DNA of 64,000 nt from NCBI GenBank assembly GCA_000499405.2, contig HG738139.1, positions 15,155,723 through 15,219,722 on the forward strand. Reading direction: 5' to 3'. The notes beneath the pieces were generated by a model, which searched no databases, was not told where the DNA came from, and saw nothing but the letters and a program-made list of their open reading frames with translations. Origin of the DNA: Onchocerca volvulus (lineage: Eukaryota > Nematoda > Chromadorea > Rhabditida > Onchocercidae). Positions 58,292 to 64,000 of this stretch are shown here, piece after piece. The number at the start of each line of letters is the position of its first letter. Within the stretch, counting starts at the first letter, position 1. Position numbers and translations under genes: made by a program.

Positions 58292-61200
58292 TTAATCGAA
58301 ATCTTTATCTTCTAGATATCGATATTCGAATGTAAACTGCTCCTTCTTACGTTGGGACCATTTCTCATAATCGAAATACACATACGTGCCCTAGAAAAAT
58401 TGGTCGCTTTGAACAAAAAGTGCTAATTTATTCCAGTGAAAAAAGAACTACTGATGTAAAATAGGAATTTTTTTCCTGACTATTCTACTGAATTCTTTAT
58501 CTATTGATACGAAAAACTTTCGAATTTCCTACTTATACACACCATTTCGAAATATATCTGCAAATATTTACATAAGAAATGATACTTGTTAACTGAAACC
58601 ATATTAAACGATAGATAAGCAACTTTGTTGACTTTCTACCTACGCAACAGTAAAAACACATAAAACCAGCGTATATAGCAGTTATCAGAATTAATCTTTG
58701 ATAAAAAATCGGATTTTTTTCTATATCATTTGTCCATTATAATTTATTCTATATTATCAGCATAATCATCATCAGATATTAAAAGATCATCCGAATCGCC
58801 AAATATATTATTATTTTGAACTAAATCTATCTCACTGCCGAAAAGTATGATTAGAAATCAGCAGGGTTCTCTTTGTGATTTAGACAAATAGGAATGGACA
58901 TCTGTAATTTTACTTGTTCGTAGTCATCAGTTATTTGCTTCGGTTCTTCATGTCGTTGGAACCACATCAAATATTTTGTGTGAAATCGCCATGAAAGCTT
59001 TTTTAGTGCTTTCGCCGCTAATAGTTGTGCACGTGAACCCTAAAGTCGAACAGAATTTTCGTAAAGTAGTATATATCATATTTCACTCATCATATATAAA
59101 TAAACAATATAAAAAAAAAAGAAAAAAGAAAAGATATTTAGACAATTAACCTCCATATAATAAAAAGCGAAGAAAAGAGTCTCCGGACTCAATCGGAGAT
59201 AGTATTCTAATGTATCCGCATTGATTAGTGGCGCTTGCGGATAATAAGTTGCGGTGACGCATGGCATTTTTGGCAAATAACTTCGTGGCTTCTCGGAATC
59301 CATCGGTAATGGTGTTCGTGTTAGCGCATGTTCTAACAATTTCAATTGTGTATCATGTTCTGGCATTGCCGGCGAACGACCTAATGGTGATGCTCCAAGC
59401 CATGCTGGTATTACGGCCTGCAACTGAAGTTGAATTTCAGAAAAAAACGAAAAGAATTGCCGTAGAATGGTACAACAAAGAAAGAAATATTTATACATAC
59501 TTAAAAAGTAATTAATAACTCAGTGGCAACATTAACAATAAATATTGCTTTTTTTTTTTTTCAATCCTTCACTCATCGATTATTTGACTATAACTCGATA
59601 TACTTCTTATTTATAGTAATTGTTCAGCTATAAGTGCGAGGGAATAAATATGAAAATGCATTCTTAAACTACTTGCAAATTTCTTTGTATTTATTATCTC
59701 TATCTAAACAAACAATGAATTGATTTACTTCTAATAGTCCTATCATTTTCAAGACCATTTTTAATGTAAAAACCAGCCGTTTTTTTTTTTTTTTTTTTCA
59801 TATCTTCTGTCTCCTCCCTCTTATGCAAGTACTGCACAATATTTCAGTATTTCAACGGTTTTTCCAGTACTTCAGTAATTCTTATTATTATCTCATTAAC
59901 TTGATCATGATCCAAGAAAAATTTCCCAACAATAAAACTATTGATTGGTAAGAATTCACATGGCGTCAAGAGAATTGTGTTCCAATTTCAAGCTTCATTA
60001 CTATATCAGCTTATATATTCAATCTTTACTAACTGCTAGTTAGTATATTTTCAGAAACAACAAAATTCACTGTAAGTCTAAAAAATTAAAACGACTACCG
60101 ATTGCGGCAAATGATTTCGTACATCCTGAGTGGTACTCATTCGTAGCACTTGTCGCAGAGCATTCTGATCAATGTCATTCGCTGCTACATTATTTTGCAG
60201 TGATACTGTAGTTGCATTTACTACAGTTGCACCTGCAGTTACGGTAACCATATCCAATGCATTATTCGTTTCATTGTTCACTTGAGAAGTTACCAGTGTC
60301 GTTGTGGAATGTGTCACAGTTGATGGTGGCATGTTTAAGGCTGTCGTATTCGTTACTGAATTTTGCAGTGATGATGCCTGTGCTGCCATTGATTTCAGCG
60401 TGGCAATCTAAAATTCGACATTTCATACCAAATAGAAAAATCAAAATAATGACAAAGATAATAGATGGAAGGATATGTGTAAATTGTTAACACTTTTTCT
60501 TCTTTTAATTATTTATTTTATATGCTGTCCTTCGTAATTTAGTAAGCATCGAAACTTCACAAAACCAGAAAGTATAAATTTCATAATCCGAACATGCTGT
60601 GTATCACATTGGCTTTAAAACATCTTGCAAAAAAAAATATTTATATATTTAAAATTTTGTTACAAAAAGAATGATTTTTCTTGTTTTCTTCTTTAAATAT
60701 ATATCACATAACAAATGTGATAATCGAAAATACACAAATATAGAAGATACATGTACGTGGCAAATGCGGCAGATTTTGATTAAAGAAGACTTGCGTTAAA
60801 CATGGGTGTAGAAAGTCTGAATTAATCGCAGCAAAATTTTGGAAGGTAGGAAACCTAAAATAATTGCAACAAACATGCGTTAGCATGTCTGCAAAATTGA
60901 TAGCAATGCATTGAGTATCGAGTGAGCGTAGTGTTTTTTTGAAGAATTGTTTTTTTTCTTCCTTCGATTTTTTTTTTTTTTGGTTGGAACTAAACGATCA
61001 GAATCATGCAGCAGTTGATAAATATACATGTTTCATTTGTTTCCATGAGGTAGTTTGATCCCTCTTCTCAATCTTCTTTGATCTCTCATGCAATTCCGCG
61101 AAATTAAAAAATTAGTCCCATAAAAGCATGAAAGGATCGTGCAAGTAGTTAAATGCTTGGAGGAACTCCCCAAATCATTCGGAAATTCAAAAAATTAATA

Positions 61201-61919
61201 TTTTTTGAATTAGTTTTTCTTATTTCAATATCTCTTAGCAGACACTAGATATGGGTAAACTTCGCTACCTTAAGATAGCTTAGCACAGTGGAAGTTCATT
61301 TATGGAAGTTTGGGAATAATGGAATTTTCTTCTCGGCTGGACTTTTTCATTTAAATTATTTCACTTTGTTCTCCATTATATTTATGTTAATCTATCAAAG
61401 AAACTTTGCAATCAATGTTTTTCAGATAAAAAAATTACTCATCAGTCAAAATATTGTTTCTCCTTCATTAATTTTTGAATTTTTCTAATTATTTTTTCCC
61501 TACTGATATTTCTTAACATTGCTCAAGTTCAATTCCTTTTTGAAACGCAAACTAATTATTTCCATGTCATTTACTATCTTAATCAATTATCTATACTTGC
61601 ATTTTTTTTTTTTTGTCCTTCACTGTGTCATTTCTTCTGACCATCATTTTTTCATCATCCTTTTAATCACTTATATCACCCTATCTCGTATAATAATTCT
61701 GCCATCTTCATTATCCTCATTGCAAATAATAAAGAAAAAATGTTTAAGCCTAAGATCTCTTTAACAAGAATATAAATAAATCAGTTATCATACCTCATGC
61801 TGACTGCTTGTTGAGCTTGACACAGAAAAACGTTTGGCAACATTAGAATCCGGTGTTGAGGACCGTGATGGCGGCAATATTGCCGGACTTAGTGCTGTTG
61901 TTGCTTGTGATGATACACT
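58292..61919 (-). CDS. ntl-3: CNOT3/NOT3 subunit of the CCR4-NOT complex, 3' part
   Basis: CNOT3 is a scaffold of the CCR4-NOT deadenylase complex, which shortens mRNA poly(A) tails. Exons visible in transcript order: 61919-61794, 60407-60099, 59423-59151, 59039-58914, 58390-58292; all join in phase 0. The first two encode a serine/threonine/alanine-rich linker ([35 protein letters not shown]). The last three encode the NOT box, nearly collinear with the human protein: [92 protein letters not shown], and the end RYLEDKDFD. The N-terminal coiled-coil Not3 domain is absent from the window, so the gene continues past position 64000 across an intron longer than 2 kb. The exon at 59423 could instead begin six bases later at a second cag. 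Confidence 0.95.
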
Positions 61920-62112
61920 CTGCAAAGATAAATGATCAATAACGAATCAAGAAAAAAAAATCATTATTTTTCTACAAAGTTAATTAATCCATGAAATAAA
62001 ATGAAAAAGATAAAATAAAATACAAAATATACAAAAAAGGAATTATCGTGATGAAAAATTTAAAAGTCAACCAACTATCCTCCCTGTCCATCCATTTTTG
62101 TTATAAACACAA

Positions 62113-62206
62113 ACATACAAACACACACACACACACGCACACACACGCACACACACACACACACACATACATACATACACACACACACATGTGCACACAT
62201 ATACAT
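62113..62206. repeat. (CA)n microsatellite
   Basis: Long run of ac dinucleotides with a few g and t interruptions, passing through a short catacatacatac section. Confidence 0.95.
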
Positions 62207-63180
62207 AGACAAACATCATATCATTTCAACGAATTCAAACTGAACGACTTATTCATTTTCCGATCAATCGATATTTGAAAAAAACAAAGCCTTTAGTTAA
62301 CACATTTACATCGGAAAATCTTCTGCTTAAAAATTCAATTTCTCTTCACCGATCGAGCTATGATGACGATTTCCAGCTTTCTCTCACTTTTTTTTTCTTC
62401 AATTTAAGTTTTCCACGGTGTTAGCTTTAAATTTTTATGATTGAAAATGATTGAAAAGCCTATCGTTGACATCAAAAAATGCAAAAGTAAAAGCAGTGAT
62501 TCAACCATTCAAGAAATTCTTTCAGGAACAAGTATGTGTTGTAATACCATAGACGTCTATTCGATTCACAAAAATTATTAAAATACCATTCCTGTTTCCT
62601 TCTTCATCCTTCATCTTTTTCTCAACTTTCTAATAAAAGAATGTAATACTAGTTGAAAAATAAAACCCAGAAATTTTAATAAATCCAGATTAACAAGAAT
62701 GAAAATTTTGCAAAAATAATCAATCAAAAATTGAAAACTTGAAATTTTGATTGCAAAAATAAAATGCAAAATATTGCTCGATCTCCAAGAAACAATGTTT
62801 CGCTCCTCATAGACTAGACTGCAATTAGTCTAGGATTAAATGTCTAATACTGAAATAGATAATTCACCAATGTATAGCACAAAAAAATAAAATATAAGTA
62901 ATAATATTTATCAATCTAAATCCTGATCTTTGAAAAAAATTGATCATCTCTCAAAAGTACACTTATCGATTTTATTAATATATTGATGTCTGCTGATTTA
63001 AACGATAAATATGTTATCGTCTAGACTTCTCAGAATCCCTCAATGACTGAATAATTTTGACTTGAAAAGTAACTCAAATATAATAAATACTTCAGTAAAT
63101 GAATTTATGCTTTTCTTTTGATTCTTCGAAATTGTTCTCAATATTTAGAAAAAAGAAAATTATAAACAGTTAAAAATAAT

Positions 63181-63287
63181 ATTAAAGAATAAGTCGTATG
63201 CACTGAAACTCAACAGTACTGATAGGAAAGACGAAATATTGAATTTAAATGTATATGACTTGTCCTTGTATACGACTTATTCTTAAT
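63181..63287. repeat. Short element with about 20-bp terminal inverted repeats
   Basis: attaaagaataagtcgtatg at 63181 is the near-perfect reverse complement of tatacgacttattcttaat ending at 63287. The 107-bp unit resembles a tiny non-autonomous foldback element. The ends themselves begin and end with TA-containing sequence, so a TA target is possible. Confidence 0.7.
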
Positions 63288-64000
63288 TATCTGAAAATAA
63301 AAAAAGTAGATTAAAACGATTGACAAAAAAGAGGAAATGGACATTCTGACTTATGGAAAGGTAGGTATGGTATATAAACATTCCTATAAACTATACATCT
63401 ATAAACACGCATGTAATTATTCTATAACATATATAAAAATGTATATATATAAAAATAGATCAAAAAATCAATTATTTCTCAAATCCATTCTAGACTAAAA
63501 CAATTTGAACCTTCTATTTACCTATTACTTCATCTCCTCTTATACTTCCTTTTAAACCAATTTTCAGCAATATTATTAAAATATATAGTTTAGAATAGTT
63601 CATTTTGGTATAATTCATGCTACAAATACAAGAATATTAAAAAACATGCTAACGATGGAATTTCTTTTTTTTAGATAATCATCATAATCACTCATTCTCT
63701 GCTTATTACTCCAGCAACGGTCAATCTTTTAAAATGAACAGAAGCAATACAGAATCCTTTCTTTACTATCGTCAGTTACTTATTCAAAATCTCAATGATC
63801 TCATTTTTCATGAATGTTACTTGAAATGCAATATACAAATGACCCAATAATATGGATGAAGCGAAATAAATCCGTAACTAAAAAAATATAAAATTGTAAT
63901 ATCTCACTGAAACTAGGAAAGCTTATAGTTTAGTTATAGTTTGGAAAGTTCGTAAAAAAATGGATATATATATATAATTTTTTTTTATGATCGATTGCAG

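Larger units (their letters stand above)
61920..64000. other. Presumed CNOT3 intron reaching the window edge
   Basis: No minus-strand exon matching the CNOT3 N-terminal domain is visible. The stretch contains a CA microsatellite, a short inverted-repeat element and a plus-strand open frame discussed under findings. Confidence 0.6.

Overview
The window is eukaryotic, AT-rich and gene-sparse. Short exons sit between short-to-medium introns with nematode-style splice sites (gt donors, T-rich tracts ending ttttcag or tttag). Three things point to a filarial (onchocercid) nematode: an exact copy of the 22-nt nematode spliced leader SL1, the closest protein similarities, and a 54-codon piece of a Wolbachia-like murC gene embedded between two nematode genes. 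The species cannot be fixed from sequence alone. Gene models were built by hand from splice signals and remembered family sequences. Exon phases close for all complete models, but boundaries remain predictions.

Layout, left to right. 1-2287: no gene; a diverged 28-31 bp tandem array with an inverted copy about 1.2 kb away. 2288-8956 (+): REV1, a Y-family translesion polymerase with BRCT domain, catalytic core and C-terminal interaction domain. 10156-10317 (-): murC fragment, a bacterial insertion just past the AVL9 stop. 10385-16638 (-): AVL9, a DENN-type late secretory pathway protein, convergent with REV1. 18952-22052 (-): KMT5A/SET8 (C. elegans set-1), the histone H4K20 monomethyltransferase, with a foldback element in intron 1. 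22053-29096: 7 kb without a recognisable gene, rich in minisatellites, inverted repeats and a GC-rich island with a TATA box. 29097-40552 (+): strawberry notch (SBNO; C. elegans let-765) in 28 coding exons, phase-consistent at 1698 aa. 41473-41544 (-): tRNA-Ala(UGC). 42286-42536: LTR-like element holding the SL1 copy. 44071-44216 (+): orphan terminal exon of an unrecognised gene. 45808-50546 (-): divergent Cys-loop ligand-gated ion channel, 405 aa, with no visible M4. 50547-58291: AT-rich, no gene recognised. 58292-61919 (-): 3' half of CNOT3 (C. elegans ntl-3), whose 5' exons lie beyond the right edge.

There is no operon or dedicated pathway. Several genes act in genome maintenance and gene expression (REV1, KMT5A, SBNO, CNOT3). 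REV1 and KMT5A both carry PCNA-binding (PIP-like) motifs.

The observations most worth checking are the SL1 copy inside an LTR-like element, the Wolbachia-type murC fragment, a PIP box plus ubiquitin-interacting motif in REV1, the three-TM channel, and several strong hairpins including a perfect 72-bp palindrome.
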